This document shows, piece by piece, positions 42,997 through 52,012 of a stretch of 64,000 nucleotides of DNA. Source of the stretch: Planctomycetota bacterium (GTDB lineage: Bacteria > Planctomycetota > Phycisphaerae > UBA1845 > UTPLA1); the NCBI GenBank assembly GCA_003576905.1, contig QEVG01000006.1:1-64000 (forward strand), written 5' to 3'. Both the position numbers and the translations under genes were made by a program. The notes under the pieces are model-generated. The model was not told the DNA's origin. It did no database searches and was given only the letters and a program-made list of their open reading frames with translations. The stretch's first letter is position 1, and each line of letters starts with the position of its first letter.

Positions 42997-44262
42997 TCAT
43001 TCCGGCAGCCGCTTGATGTCCGCCCCCACGGCGTTCAGCCGCTGTTCGATCCGCTCATAGCCGCGGTCGATATGGTACACCCGCGAAAGCTTGGTCTTCC
43101 CCTTCGCCACCAGCCCCGCCAGCACCAGCGCCGCCGACGCACGCAGGTCACTGGCCATCACCGGCGCGCCGATGAGGTGCTTCACGCCTTCGACGATGAC
43201 CGTCGGGCCTTCCTTGTGAAGCCGCGCCCCCATTCGGCTCAGCTCGGCCACGTGCACGAATCGGTCGGGGAAAATCTTCTCCGTGATGATACTGTTCCCG
43301 TCCGCCAGGCACAAGAGCACCATGATCTGCGCCTGAAGGTCCGTCGGAAAGCCCGGATACGGCTGCGTCGTCACCGACACCGGCTCCAGCCGGCGCGAAC
43401 TCGATACCTGCACCATGTCGCCGCTGCGCTCGACGATTACGCCGACCGCCCGCAGTCGATCCACAAGCGCCAACAGATGATCGAGCCGGCAGTTGGCGAT
43501 CTTCATGTCCCCGTTCGTAATCGCTGCCGCGATCATGAACGTGCCCGCCTCGATTCGATCCGGGATAACGGTGTATTCACACCCGTGAAGTTCTTTCACG
43601 CCCTCGATCGTGATACGCGGCGTGCCGTGACCGCTGATGTGCGCTCCGCAGGCGTTAAGATAGTTTGCAAGGTCCACAACCTCCGGCTCGCAGGCCGCGC
43701 ACTCGATTACCGTGGTGCCCTCGGCCAGCGACGCCGCCATCATCACGTTCGCCGTTCCCAGCACCGTCGAGCCGAACGGCCCGCCGAGGAAGATCACGTT
43801 ACCCTTGAGCCGTTTCGCCCGAAGATGAACGTCGCCGCTGACCAGCTCGCTCTCCGCGCCGAGCTGCTGCATGCCGGCGATGTGAAGGTCGATGGGCCGG
43901 TCGCCGATGTTGCATCCGCCCGGGAGGCTGACCTGCGCATGCCGCCGCTTTGCCAGCAGCGGCCCCATCACGCACACGCTCGCCCGCATCTTCCGGACGA
44001 ACTCGTACTCCGCGTGACAGTTCATTTCGTCTTCGACCTTCAGCCGGATATCACCATTCTCCTCGCGGCTGACATTCACCCCCAGCCGCTCCAGAATGGT
44101 TGACAGGTGCTTCACGTCCTCCAGCCGGGGCACGCCCTTTAGCACCGTCTCCCCTTCCGTAAGGATCGAAGCCGCCATGATCGGCAGTGCCGCGTTCTTC
44201 GACCCGTTGACGGTGATCGTCCCACGAAGCCGGTTGCCGCCCGATATCTCGAATAGGTCCAC
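42997..44262 (-). CDS. murA: UDP-N-acetylglucosamine 1-carboxyvinyltransferase
   Basis: First committed enzyme of peptidoglycan synthesis, transferring enolpyruvate to UDP-GlcNAc. With the GTG start at 44262 the protein is 421 residues, the usual MurA length. It opens 'DLFEISGGNRLRGTITVNGSKNAALPIMAASIL' with K22-N23, and has C117 in 'SLPGGCNIG' (the fosfomycin-reactive loop Cys), 'TGTSK'-equivalent 'ERSGDMVQV', 'PYPGFPTDLQAQIMVLL' and 'DRFVHVAELSRMGA'. GGGG lies eight bases before the GTG; an upstream ATG at 44322 would add 20 unusual residues. Its presence shows that this organism makes peptidoglycan precursors. Confidence 0.95.
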   Translation of the reverse strand: MDLFEISGGNRLRGTITVNGSKNAALPIMAASILTEGETVLKGVPRLEDVKHLSTILERLGVNVSREENGDIRLKVEDEMNCHAEYEFVRKMRASVCVMGPLLAKRRHAQVSLPGGCNIGDRPIDLHIAGMQQLGAESELVSGDVHLRAKRLKGNVIFLGGPFGSTVLGTANVMMAASLAEGTTVIECAACEPEVVDLANYLNACGAHISGHGTPRITIEGVKELHGCEYTVIPDRIEAGTFMIAAAITNGDMKIANCRLDHLLALVDRLRAVGVIVERSGDMVQVSSSRRLEPVSVTTQPYPGFPTDLQAQIMVLLCLADGNSIITEKIFPDRFVHVAELSRMGARLHKEGPTVIVEGVKHLIGAPVMASDLRASAALVLAGLVAKGKTKLSRVYHIDRGYERIEQRLNAVGADIKRLPE

Positions 44263-44340
44263 TGTGACACCCCGCCCAATAGCGTGATACACCCCGGCGA
44301 TCTCCCGCGTCCATGCGGGCATGACAACCAAGGTCGTCGC

Positions 44341-44368
44341 ATTATAATATCGGACCGCCGCACGCCAA
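44341..44368 (-). promoter_or_regulatory. murA promoter
   Basis: Read leftward: TTGGCG (44368-44363), a 16-base spacer and consensus TATAAT (44346-44341). The start near 44334 leaves about 70 bases of leader before the GTG at 44262. The gap 44263-44598 to transketolase shows nothing else; its rightward promoter was not found. Confidence 0.5.
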
Positions 44369-44598
44369 AGGTTGGGATTTGATCGCCATTCTTGCCACCC
44401 GTTGCGGCCTTGGCTTCATTCGCTAGGCTAACCGCTCATGGGTCGGGCAAACCGCGCCGGAGAAGTTTCTCAACCCGCGCCGCCCGACGCGAGTGAAGCG
44501 CCCGGCCGGCGCCAAGGTTGGCCTTTAGGCAGCCGCGACCCGCCACCCGCACCCGAGAACACGACGCCATGCTGGCAGTCCAAAGGAGGGACCCGGAG

Positions 44599-46536
44599 AT
44601 GAGTTTCGAGAGTTTCGTCAACGCAAAGGCCGTCAGCCTCGGCAAGGAAGTCGTGAAAATGACCACGGCATCTGGCTCGGGCCATCCCTCCAGCGCGCTG
44701 TCCATCATGCACTGCGTCGTCGCGCTGATGTACGACGTCATGCGCTGGGATCCGGCCGATCCGTGGAATCCGGCGAGCGACCGGCTGGTCCTCTCCGAGG
44801 GTCATGCCGTGCCGGCGATTTACGCCGCCTATGCCGACCTCGGGGGCGTCGTCGGAAAAAGCCCCGCGAACAGCCGACGCCTGACCCTCGCAGACCTGGC
44901 ATCCCTTCGCGAAGCCGACAGCCCACTCGACGGTCACCCCAATCCCGCCGAGGGATTCCCGTTCTTCGACGCCGCCACCGGTTCCCTTGGCCAGGGTCTC
45001 AGCGTCGCCGCGGGTCTCGCCGTTGCCGCCCGGCTGCGAAAGGTGGACCGGCGCATCTTTGTCCTGATCGGCGATGGCGAATCGCGCGAAGGGCAGGTCT
45101 GGGAAGGAATGGACCTTATCGCCGAACGCGGTCTTCACGAGGTCTGTGCGATCTTCAACTGCAACGGCCAGGGCCAGGCGGACTATGTCTCCCCCCAGCA
45201 ATCGGCCGAGCGCATCGCCGCAAAGGCGGAGGCCTTCGGCTGGAACACGCGGGTAATTGACGGTCATGATCCCGCCGCGATCCGCCGCGCGCTCACCGAG
45301 AAAAGCGATCGGCCCGTGGCCATCATCGCCCGAACGCAAAAAGGATGGGGCTGCGAAGCGCTCAAGGACAAGTCAAACCACGGCAAGCCCGTCGCCGCCA
45401 GGGAACTCGATGCGGCCCTCGCCCAGCTTGACGGAGTGTACGCCCGGCTCGGCGTCTCCCCTCCCGCCGCGGGCCCGGCGGCGCCGCCGCAGAAACCTGC
45501 CCCCGCGGCGCCCTGGAATCGCTCGGAGATTCGCCCCGTTGACTTCCGGACCGCCCTTTCCCGCGCCGGGCTGGAGAGCGCCCTGGCAAAGAACGCGGTC
45601 GCCACGCGGCGCGCCTATGGAGCCGCCCTGCTGGCACTGGGCGACGCCGACCCGCGCATCGTCGCACTCGACGGCGACGTGCGCAATTCCACCTTCGCCG
45701 ACGTGTTCGCCGCAAAGTTCCCCGATCGCTTCGTCGAGTGCAAAATCGCCGAGCAGAACATGGTCTCGGCCGCCGCCGGCATGGCCGCCGCCGGTTTCGT
45801 ACCCTTCGTCAGCAGCTTCGCCAAGTTCCTTTCTCGCGCCTACGACCAGGTCGAGATGGCCCAGATCACCCGGGCGAATATCAAGCTCGTCGGATCGCAC
45901 AGCGGCGTTACGCTCGCCGCCGACGGCCCGAGCCAGATGAGCCTCCACGACGTGGCCTATTTTCGAAGCGCCGCCGCCACCGACGACGGACGGGGCCGCC
46001 CGGTCTGCGTCAGCTTTCATCCCTCCGACGCCGTCGCGGCCTACCATTGCACGTGGCTGATGGCCGCCCACGAGGGCATGTGCTACATGCGCACCCATCG
46101 TCCCGAGGTGCCGCTGCTCTATCCGCCCGATACGAAGTTCGAGATCGGCGGCGCCCACATTCTCGCCGAAGGCGACGCCCTCACCATCGTCTCCGCCGGA
46201 TACATGGTGCATGAATGCCGCCGCGCCATTGACGAACTCGCCAAGACGGGCATCCGTTGCGGATTGATCGACGCCTACAGCTTCCCGCTGAAGCCGGGAC
46301 CGGTGCTGAACGTAGCCGCCCGGTCGAACCGGCGCATCCTCTGCGTCGAGGACAACTACCTCGGCGGCCTGGCCGGCGCACTCGCCGAAGCCGCCGCCGA
46401 ACAGGGCGAAATCCGAGTTCACGCAATGACCTGCCGCAGACTCCCCAAGAGCGCAAAAACGACGGACGCCATCCTCGCATACGTAGGACTCAGCGCTTCA
46501 GATATCGCAGCGAAAGTCCGGTCGATTCTCAAGTAG
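44599..46536 (+). CDS. tkt: transketolase
   Basis: TPP-dependent enzyme of the non-oxidative pentose phosphate pathway. The 645-residue protein has all three domains: TPP-binding 'TASGSGHPSSALS', 'HPNPAEGFPFFDAATGSLGQGLSVAAG', 'LIGDGESREGQVWEGMDLI' with 'FNCNGQGQ' (GDGE-N), the pyrimidine domain 'LDGDVRNSTFADVFAAKFPDRFVECKIAEQNMVSAAAGMAAAG', and the C-terminal domain. The N-terminal region is close to animal transketolases rather than E. coli TktA in phrases such as 'KMTTASGSGHPSS'. Start ATG 44599 has AGGAGG nine bases upstream. A Pro/Ala-rich insert sits between the first two domains. Confidence 0.94.
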   Translation: MSFESFVNAKAVSLGKEVVKMTTASGSGHPSSALSIMHCVVALMYDVMRWDPADPWNPASDRLVLSEGHAVPAIYAAYADLGGVVGKSPANSRRLTLADLASLREADSPLDGHPNPAEGFPFFDAATGSLGQGLSVAAGLAVAARLRKVDRRIFVLIGDGESREGQVWEGMDLIAERGLHEVCAIFNCNGQGQADYVSPQQSAERIAAKAEAFGWNTRVIDGHDPAAIRRALTEKSDRPVAIIARTQKGWGCEALKDKSNHGKPVAARELDAALAQLDGVYARLGVSPPAAGPAAPPQKPAPAAPWNRSEIRPVDFRTALSRAGLESALAKNAVATRRAYGAALLALGDADPRIVALDGDVRNSTFADVFAAKFPDRFVECKIAEQNMVSAAAGMAAAGFVPFVSSFAKFLSRAYDQVEMAQITRANIKLVGSHSGVTLAADGPSQMSLHDVAYFRSAAATDDGRGRPVCVSFHPSDAVAAYHCTWLMAAHEGMCYMRTHRPEVPLLYPPDTKFEIGGAHILAEGDALTIVSAGYMVHECRRAIDELAKTGIRCGLIDAYSFPLKPGPVLNVAARSNRRILCVEDNYLGGLAGALAEAAAEQGEIRVHAMTCRRLPKSAKTTDAILAYVGLSASDIAAKVRSILK

Positions 46537-46643
46537 GTTCACGCCGCACCTCGATTTGACACGCGCCGAGGGACTCAATCGCGATTGCGCCAGCGTGATT
46601 CTGTGTGTCCCGCGATCGTTACCGCCTTGGTTGATCCAAGAAT

Positions 46644-47777
46644 TCAAACAGGCGATTGCAGCACAGTCCCGACCTGACACACCACCCGATCAATCTCGCC
46701 CTCCGTCGTTGGCCGCCCGACGGAAAAGCGAACGGCCCCGATGGCGCGCTCTCGCGAGATCCCCATTGCCGTCAGCACTGCCGACGGCTTGGCATCGCCC
46801 GAATGGCACGCCGCCCCGGTGGATGCGTACACTCCGTCCAACTTCGCCAGCAGGCTTCCCCCGACCCATCCCGAAAAACTCACGTTCAGTGTATTCGGCA
46901 GCCGCTTCGTCGGGTGGCCGTTGAGAACCACGCGATCACCCGCGACGCGCCGCAGCCCCTCCCACAATCGGTCGCGAAGCCCCGGCGTCCGCGTATCACC
47001 CAGGTGCTCCGCCGCCAGCTCCGCCGCCCGGCCCAGCCCTACCGCCATGATGACATTCTCCGTGCCGCCGCGACGGCCCTTCTCCTGAGCCGCCCCGTGC
47101 ACCAGCGCCTCGATCTCCACGCCCGACCGAACGTACAGCGCCCCGATCCCCTTCGGCCCGTAGAGCTTATGACCCGCGATTGACAGAAGGTCCGCGTGCA
47201 TCACTTCCACGTCCGTCGGAATCTTTCCCAGCGACTGCGCCGCGTCCACGTGAAAAAGGACCCCCGCCTCCCGCGCGATCCGCCCGATCTCGATGATCGG
47301 TTCGATGGTTCCCACTTCGTTCTGCGCGTGCATGACGCTGATCAGCACTGTGTCCGGCCGCAGCGCGCCGCGTATGTCGTCCGGATCGACCATCCCCATC
47401 CCATCGACCCCCACCATCGTCTTCGCGAAACCCTCGCCCTCGAGCCACCGAATCGGCTCGGTCGTCGCCGGGTGCTCCACCGCCGTCGTAATGATGTGCC
47501 GGCCGCGCCCTCGGCGAAGTCGGGCCGCCCCCTTGATCGCCATGTTGCTGGCTTCCGTGCCGCCGCTCGTGAAAACGATCTCGTCCGCGGAGGCCCCGAT
47601 CAGGCTGCCGACCGACACGCGCGCCGCCTCGACCGCCTCGCGCGCCGCCCGGCCGAGCGCGTGGCCGCTCGACGGATTGCCGAATTTTTCCTCAATGAAG
47701 GGCCGCATGGCGTCGGCCACCGCCGGATCGATCGGCGTCGTCGCGTTGTAGTCGAGGTAGATCATGATTCGTTCCAT
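46644..47777 (-). CDS. cysteine desulfurase
   Basis: PLP enzyme (NifS/IscS type) that takes sulfur from cysteine for Fe-S clusters, tRNA thiolation or MoCo. The 377-residue protein has 'MIYLDYNATTPIDP', 'GNPSSGHALGRAAREAVEAARV', 'VFTSGGTEASNMAIKG', 'VEHPATTEPI', 'MHAQNEVGTIEPI', 'VDAAQSLGKIP', the PLP-lysine 'SIAGHKLYGPKGIGALYVR', 'GTENVIMAVGL' and the loop Cys in 'YASTGAACHSGDAKPSAVL'. The start is ATG 47777 or 47765. It could supply sulfur to the MoaD domain of the moaX product, which needs a desulfurase, but this is inference. No scaffold gene (iscU) is adjacent. Confidence 0.93.
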   Translation of the reverse strand: MERIMIYLDYNATTPIDPAVADAMRPFIEEKFGNPSSGHALGRAAREAVEAARVSVGSLIGASADEIVFTSGGTEASNMAIKGAARLRRGRGRHIITTAVEHPATTEPIRWLEGEGFAKTMVGVDGMGMVDPDDIRGALRPDTVLISVMHAQNEVGTIEPIIEIGRIAREAGVLFHVDAAQSLGKIPTDVEVMHADLLSIAGHKLYGPKGIGALYVRSGVEIEALVHGAAQEKGRRGGTENVIMAVGLGRAAELAAEHLGDTRTPGLRDRLWEGLRRVAGDRVVLNGHPTKRLPNTLNVSFSGWVGGSLLAKLDGVYASTGAACHSGDAKPSAVLTAMGISRERAIGAVRFSVGRPTTEGEIDRVVCQVGTVLQSPV

Positions 47778-47885
47778 CCATTCCGGGCCGGCGCGCGGCG
47801 GCCCCTGGGCGCGAATCCCGACCCGCGACGATTTTCCCCAGGCGGCCAGTGCACCTCAATCCCGATTCCCGCCGATGATCGATGC

Positions 47886-48986
47886 ATGGATACCCGTCCC
47901 TGCATCAGGCTCTCCCGCCGCATCATCGGGCCCGGAAACCCGGTCTATGTCATCGCTGAGGCCGGCGTCAATCACAACGGCGACCCGCGGGAAGCGTTTC
48001 GGCTCATCGACGCCGCGCGCGAAGCCGGGGCGGATGCCGTCAAGTTTCAGTATTTCTCCGCCAACCAGCTTGTCGCCGCCAACGCGCCGACCTGCCAGTA
48101 CCAGCAGATGTCCATCGGCGCGGTCGACCAGAGGCAGATGCTCCGCCGCCTCGAATTGCCCATCGAACGCTTCGCCGAGCTAAAGATTCACGCCGACCGC
48201 ATCGGCGTCGATTTCCTCGTGACGCCGTTCGGCGTTTCGCAACTTCTCGAACTTGTCGACCTCGGTGTTTCCGCCCTGAAGATCGCCTCGCCCGATCTTG
48301 TGAACGTCCCGCTTCTAACCGCCGCCGCGCAGTCCGGCGCGCCGATCATCCTTTCCACCGGCGCGAGCGACCTGCATGAAGTCGATGCCGCCGTGCACCT
48401 GCTTCGCGGCCGCCGCGCCGCGGACCGATTCGCGCTGCTCCACTGCGTGTCAGCCTACCCGACCCATCCGGCCGACGCCCGGCTGCGGTGCATCCGCACC
48501 CTTGCCGACCGGTTCAACGTGCCTGTCGGATTCTCCGATCACACGGCGGATCCGGCCTTCAGCCTGCTCGCTGTATCGGCCGGCGCCGTCATCCTCGAAA
48601 AGCACCTGACGCTAGATCGATCGGCCCTTGGTCCAGATCACTTCTTCTCGCTGACGCCCCGGGACTTCGCCCGGTACGTCGCCGCGGCCCGACAGGCACA
48701 TGCCGCGCTCGGCGACGGAGTCATTGAATGCAGCGATGCCGAGCGCGAAGTCCGCCGTCTCGCGCGCGGAAGCATCGTCAGCACCATGCACATCCGACCC
48801 GGTACGCGGCTGACCGCCGACATGGTGACCGTCCGCCGACCCGGCGGCGGCATCGATCCACTCGAATGGGACCGAATCCTCCGCTCCGTCGCAAGGACCG
48901 ATATCCTCGCCGATACGCCGTTGAGCTGGCAGATGCTCGATTCTCGAATCGATAAACCAATCTCGGCCGCCGCCATCGTCGATTAA
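47886..48986 (+). CDS. neuB: N-acetylneuraminate synthase-like protein with SAF domain
   Basis: A 366-residue NeuB-type sialic-acid synthase condensing PEP with an N-acetylated aldose. It has 'VYVIAEAGVNHNGDPREAFRLIDAAREAGADAVKFQ', 'LVTPFGVSQLLELVDLGVSALKIASPDL', 'PIILSTGAS', 'LLHCVSAYPTHPADARL', 'GFSDHT', 'EKHLTLD' and a C-terminal SAF (antifreeze-like) domain 'RGSIVSTMHIRPGTRLTADMVTVRRPGGGIDP'. Motifs cover sialic, legionaminic and pseudaminic acid synthases; which cannot be told. No CMP-sugar synthetase or epimerase lies beside it. No ribosome binding site is visible before ATG 47886. Confidence 0.87.
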   Translation: MDTRPCIRLSRRIIGPGNPVYVIAEAGVNHNGDPREAFRLIDAAREAGADAVKFQYFSANQLVAANAPTCQYQQMSIGAVDQRQMLRRLELPIERFAELKIHADRIGVDFLVTPFGVSQLLELVDLGVSALKIASPDLVNVPLLTAAAQSGAPIILSTGASDLHEVDAAVHLLRGRRAADRFALLHCVSAYPTHPADARLRCIRTLADRFNVPVGFSDHTADPAFSLLAVSAGAVILEKHLTLDRSALGPDHFFSLTPRDFARYVAAARQAHAALGDGVIECSDAEREVRRLARGSIVSTMHIRPGTRLTADMVTVRRPGGGIDPLEWDRILRSVARTDILADTPLSWQMLDSRIDKPISAAAIVD

Positions 48987-49092
48987 TCCTTCATTACCCC
49001 GCACGCAAGGCCGATATGACCCTCCGGAATCCCGCCTGCGCCCGCTGTACCGGACGCGGCGACTGCTTCTGAGAAAGTACGAGAGGGTGAAC

Positions 49093-49974
49093 ATGCTGAC
49101 GGGTGCAAAAAGCAATGCCGGTGCGGACAAGATCGTGGCGGACGCCATCGCCGACCTGGGCGAGATCGCGACACTGCCCGAAGTGACCGTCAAGATCATC
49201 CAGATCGTCGAGAATCCGAAATCAACGGCCCGCGATCTGCATGAAGTCATAAAGAACGACCCCGCCCTCTCGACGCGGCTTCTCAAGGTCGTGAATTCCG
49301 CGTTTTACGGCCTGCCCGGACAGATCAGCAGCATCGACCGTGCCATCGTTCTGCTCGGCCTTTCCGCCGTGAAGAACATCGCCATCGCCGCCTCCATGAC
49401 GCATCTGTTCAATGCCGGAAGTTCCATTGATGGATTCAGCGGTGCCGAAGTGTGGCGTCACAGCGTCGCCGTCGGCGTGGGCAGCCGCATGCTCTCAGCC
49501 GCACAGGGACGGCCATCGGTCGAAGAGAGCTTCCTGGCCGGGCTTATTCACGATCTCGGCCTGCTCGTTGAGCGCCAGGTATTCGCCAAGAAGGTCGGCG
49601 AGGTCGTCAACCGTTTTCATGCCGAAGGCGGCGATTTCTGCAAGCTTGAGGAGCAGATCATCGGCGCGGACCACCAGGCCTTTGGCATGGCGCTCGCCAC
49701 CAAGTGGCGGTTCCCCGCCCCGCTCTGCACCGCCATCGGGTACCACCACCGACCGATGGATCTGGCCGCCGCCCACCGCGAGCTTTCCCTTATCGTCCAC
49801 GTAGCCGACGTCCTCGCGTGCCGGGCGAAGCTCGGCTTCTGCGTAACCGCGGAGAACGAGGAATTCAGCGAGGAAATGCTCCAGATTCTCAAGCTCAACA
49901 GCGCGGCCATTGAAGACGTATCCGCCAAGCTGCCGGAGCAGGTCGCAATCACAGAGTCTATCTTCACCGAATAA
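49093..49974 (+). CDS. HDOD-domain signalling protein
   Basis: A 293-residue stand-alone HDOD protein. It has 'LPEVTVKIIQIVENPKSTARDLHEVIKNDPALSTRLLKVVNSAFYGLPGQISSIDRAIVLLGLSAVKNIAIAAS' and a later 'LAGLIHDLGLLV...FGMALATKWRFPAPLCTAIGYHH'. The HD phosphohydrolase ligands are only partly retained, as usual in HDOD, so it is likely a regulatory or scaffolding protein in cell cycle or stress signalling. GAGAGG lies seven bases before ATG 49093; a GTG at 49087 is possible. It follows neuB by about 100 bases. Confidence 0.88.
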   Translation: MLTGAKSNAGADKIVADAIADLGEIATLPEVTVKIIQIVENPKSTARDLHEVIKNDPALSTRLLKVVNSAFYGLPGQISSIDRAIVLLGLSAVKNIAIAASMTHLFNAGSSIDGFSGAEVWRHSVAVGVGSRMLSAAQGRPSVEESFLAGLIHDLGLLVERQVFAKKVGEVVNRFHAEGGDFCKLEEQIIGADHQAFGMALATKWRFPAPLCTAIGYHHRPMDLAAAHRELSLIVHVADVLACRAKLGFCVTAENEEFSEEMLQILKLNSAAIEDVSAKLPEQVAITESIFTE

Positions 49975-50320
49975 CAGGCTGCCAGACGGCGCCCGTGCGC
50001 CTTTCCGGTTTCAATCCCCCAAGTCCGCGAATCACGCCGGTCCGCGGACGCGCTTCCCCGCGCGCCGCCCGCGGCACCGGCCGAGAATGACGCCTACTCC
50101 CCTGCGACCAGAAGCCCCGCACACCCGCCTCTTCCACCTTGGCCCAACCGCCCTGGCCCGTCCGCAAACGCATGCCGGCTGTACCGGACTTGCCACCGCC
50201 AGCGCAGATGACTCTCCCCTCCCACCGGGCATAGAATGGGTCACACCGCCATTCCTCAGGAGGGGGCGGATCGGCCGCCGGGGCTTCGCAATCGCGGCCG
50301 CGCAAGCGAGGGGACAAGCC
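49975..50320. other. gene-free region before the PKD-cyclophilin gene
   Basis: I see no gene. A 6-bp repeat TCCGCG/CGCGGA (about 50022 with 50040) has no T tract and is a weak terminator candidate. A TAGAAT at 50233-50238 lacks a good -35. An AGGAGGGGGCGG stretch near 50259 is too far from the ATG to act as its ribosome binding site. Confidence 0.5.
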
Positions 50321-51997
50321 ATGCGAAAATCGGCCATTCTCTGCCTTCTGGGGGCATGCTTCGCCTTGGGCGGCATGACGGGCGACGGCTGCCAGCAGAT
50401 TGGTTCAGGCCTTCCCGTTGATAGCGATGATCCCGCCATCATTATCCCGGTCGGCGTTTCAGAAGAGACATTCGTTCGCGTCTTCCGGGTCGATCTCCGC
50501 AAACACCCCAACACCGAAAGGATCTCCTGGGATTTCGGCGACGGCGGCGTTTCGCCCGGCCTTTCCCTTAACGACGGTCGCGAGGTCCGGCACACCTTTG
50601 TCGGTGCGGGCACCTTTACCGTCACGGTCCACCTGTTCGGCCCGCGCGACTACGTCAACAATACAGGGCCACAACTGATTGGAACCGGTTCTCTACCGGT
50701 CACCGTCGTCGGCCCCAACCGGGCGCCGTCGGCCGACTTTCTTGTGACCGAGATCGAGTCCGTCGACGGCTCGCCCGTGAACGCCGGCCGCCGCTTCGAT
50801 GCCCGTCTCAGCCGCGACCCGGACGGCTTCATTGCCTCATACGCCTGGGACTTCGGCGACGGCACCTCCGGGGAGGGCCAGCTTGTCGATCATTCCTACG
50901 AATCAAGCGGTCGTTACGTCGTTCGCCTGACGGTCACCGACGACCGCGACGCAATCGCGACGATCACGCGCAGCGTGCTGATCAACCTGCCCCCGTCGGC
51001 ACAATTCGACTTCGATATTACCGGGGGCAACCTGCTCACCGTTAACTTCGACGCAAGCGCCAGCGCTGATCCCGACGGCACCATCACCCAGTACCGGTGG
51101 AACTTCGGCGACGATTCGGTCGAGGGATTCGGCTCGACCGTTTCCCATACCTACGCGGCCCCCGATGACTATACCGTGACACTGACCGTCACCGACGACC
51201 TGGGCCAGTCGACATCCACCTCGCGGGTAGTCGAAGTCAACGGCATTCAGCCCTTCGTCCGCAGCGCCACCCCGGATTTGGGCGAGGTCGGCGAGACCGC
51301 CCTCGACGTGTCCATCGAGGGCGAAAACTTCGAGCCGGACGCAACCGTGCTCCTTCAGTTCGGCGCAAATACGATCACGCCGACCGCCGTGGCCTTTGAC
51401 AACGCCTCGCGCCTCCGCGCGACATTCGACCTTCAGAACGCCATACGCGGCGACTACGACGTCATCGTCAATAACCCGCTCGGCGGCACGGTCACCCTGT
51501 CAGACGGTTTTCGTGTCGTTTCTCCGGACCTCGTCCGGCTCACGACGAGCCTGGGAGAGATTCAGATTCAGCTCGTCCCCGACGCCCCCATCACCACCGA
51601 GAACTTCCTTCAGTATGTTGTGGACGATTTCTATGACGGCACCATCTTCCACCGCGTGATACCCGACTTCGTCGTGCAGGGCGGCTCGTTCCTACCGGGC
51701 AACGTCCAGCAGCAGCCCGTCCGGCCGCCGATTCAGAACGAGTTCAGCCCGCTTCGCAGCAACATCCGCGGTACCCTTGCCATGGCCAAGCTGCCGAATA
51801 ATCCGGACTCCGCGACGTCGGGCTTCTTTTTCAACCTCGCCGACAACTCGTCCAATCTCGACAACCAGAATGGCGGCTTCACCGTGTTTGCCAACGTGAC
51901 CCAGGGTCTCGAAGTCGTTGATGCCATGGCCGCCGTCGAGCTCAACGGCGAACAGCCCGTTGTCGATATTGTCCTGATCTCCGCCGAACGGGAATAA
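50321..51997 (+). CDS. secreted PKD-TIG-cyclophilin protein
   Basis: A 558-residue exported protein. A signal peptide (KSAILCLLGACFALGGM) is followed by three PKD-type beta domains: the first has 'ISWDFGDGG', the second 'ASYAWDFGDGTSGEG..VDHSYESSGRYVVRLTVTDD', the third 'TQYRWNFGDDSV..VSHTYAAPDDYTVTLTVTDDLG'. A TIG/IPT-like domain ('PFVRSATPDLGEVGETALDVSIEGENFEP') comes next. A cyclophilin domain ends it ('LVRLTTSLGEIQIQLVPDAPITTENFLQYV', 'FHRVIPDFVVQGG', 'NNPDSATSGFFFNLADNSSNLDNQNGGFTVFANVTQGLEVVD'). Cyclophilins are usually free or paired with simple anchors. The Cys at residue 24 is not in a clear lipobox. A surface or periplasmic location is inferred. Confidence 0.88.
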   Translation: MRKSAILCLLGACFALGGMTGDGCQQIGSGLPVDSDDPAIIIPVGVSEETFVRVFRVDLRKHPNTERISWDFGDGGVSPGLSLNDGREVRHTFVGAGTFTVTVHLFGPRDYVNNTGPQLIGTGSLPVTVVGPNRAPSADFLVTEIESVDGSPVNAGRRFDARLSRDPDGFIASYAWDFGDGTSGEGQLVDHSYESSGRYVVRLTVTDDRDAIATITRSVLINLPPSAQFDFDITGGNLLTVNFDASASADPDGTITQYRWNFGDDSVEGFGSTVSHTYAAPDDYTVTLTVTDDLGQSTSTSRVVEVNGIQPFVRSATPDLGEVGETALDVSIEGENFEPDATVLLQFGANTITPTAVAFDNASRLRATFDLQNAIRGDYDVIVNNPLGGTVTLSDGFRVVSPDLVRLTTSLGEIQIQLVPDAPITTENFLQYVVDDFYDGTIFHRVIPDFVVQGGSFLPGNVQQQPVRPPIQNEFSPLRSNIRGTLAMAKLPNNPDSATSGFFFNLADNSSNLDNQNGGFTVFANVTQGLEVVDAMAAVELNGEQPVVDIVLISAERE

Positions 51998-52012
51998 CCA
52001 TCACGCCGGTCG

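Noticed and set aside
45373-46422. 349-codon open frame on the minus strand
   Set aside because: Antisense to transketolase; no recognisable protein.
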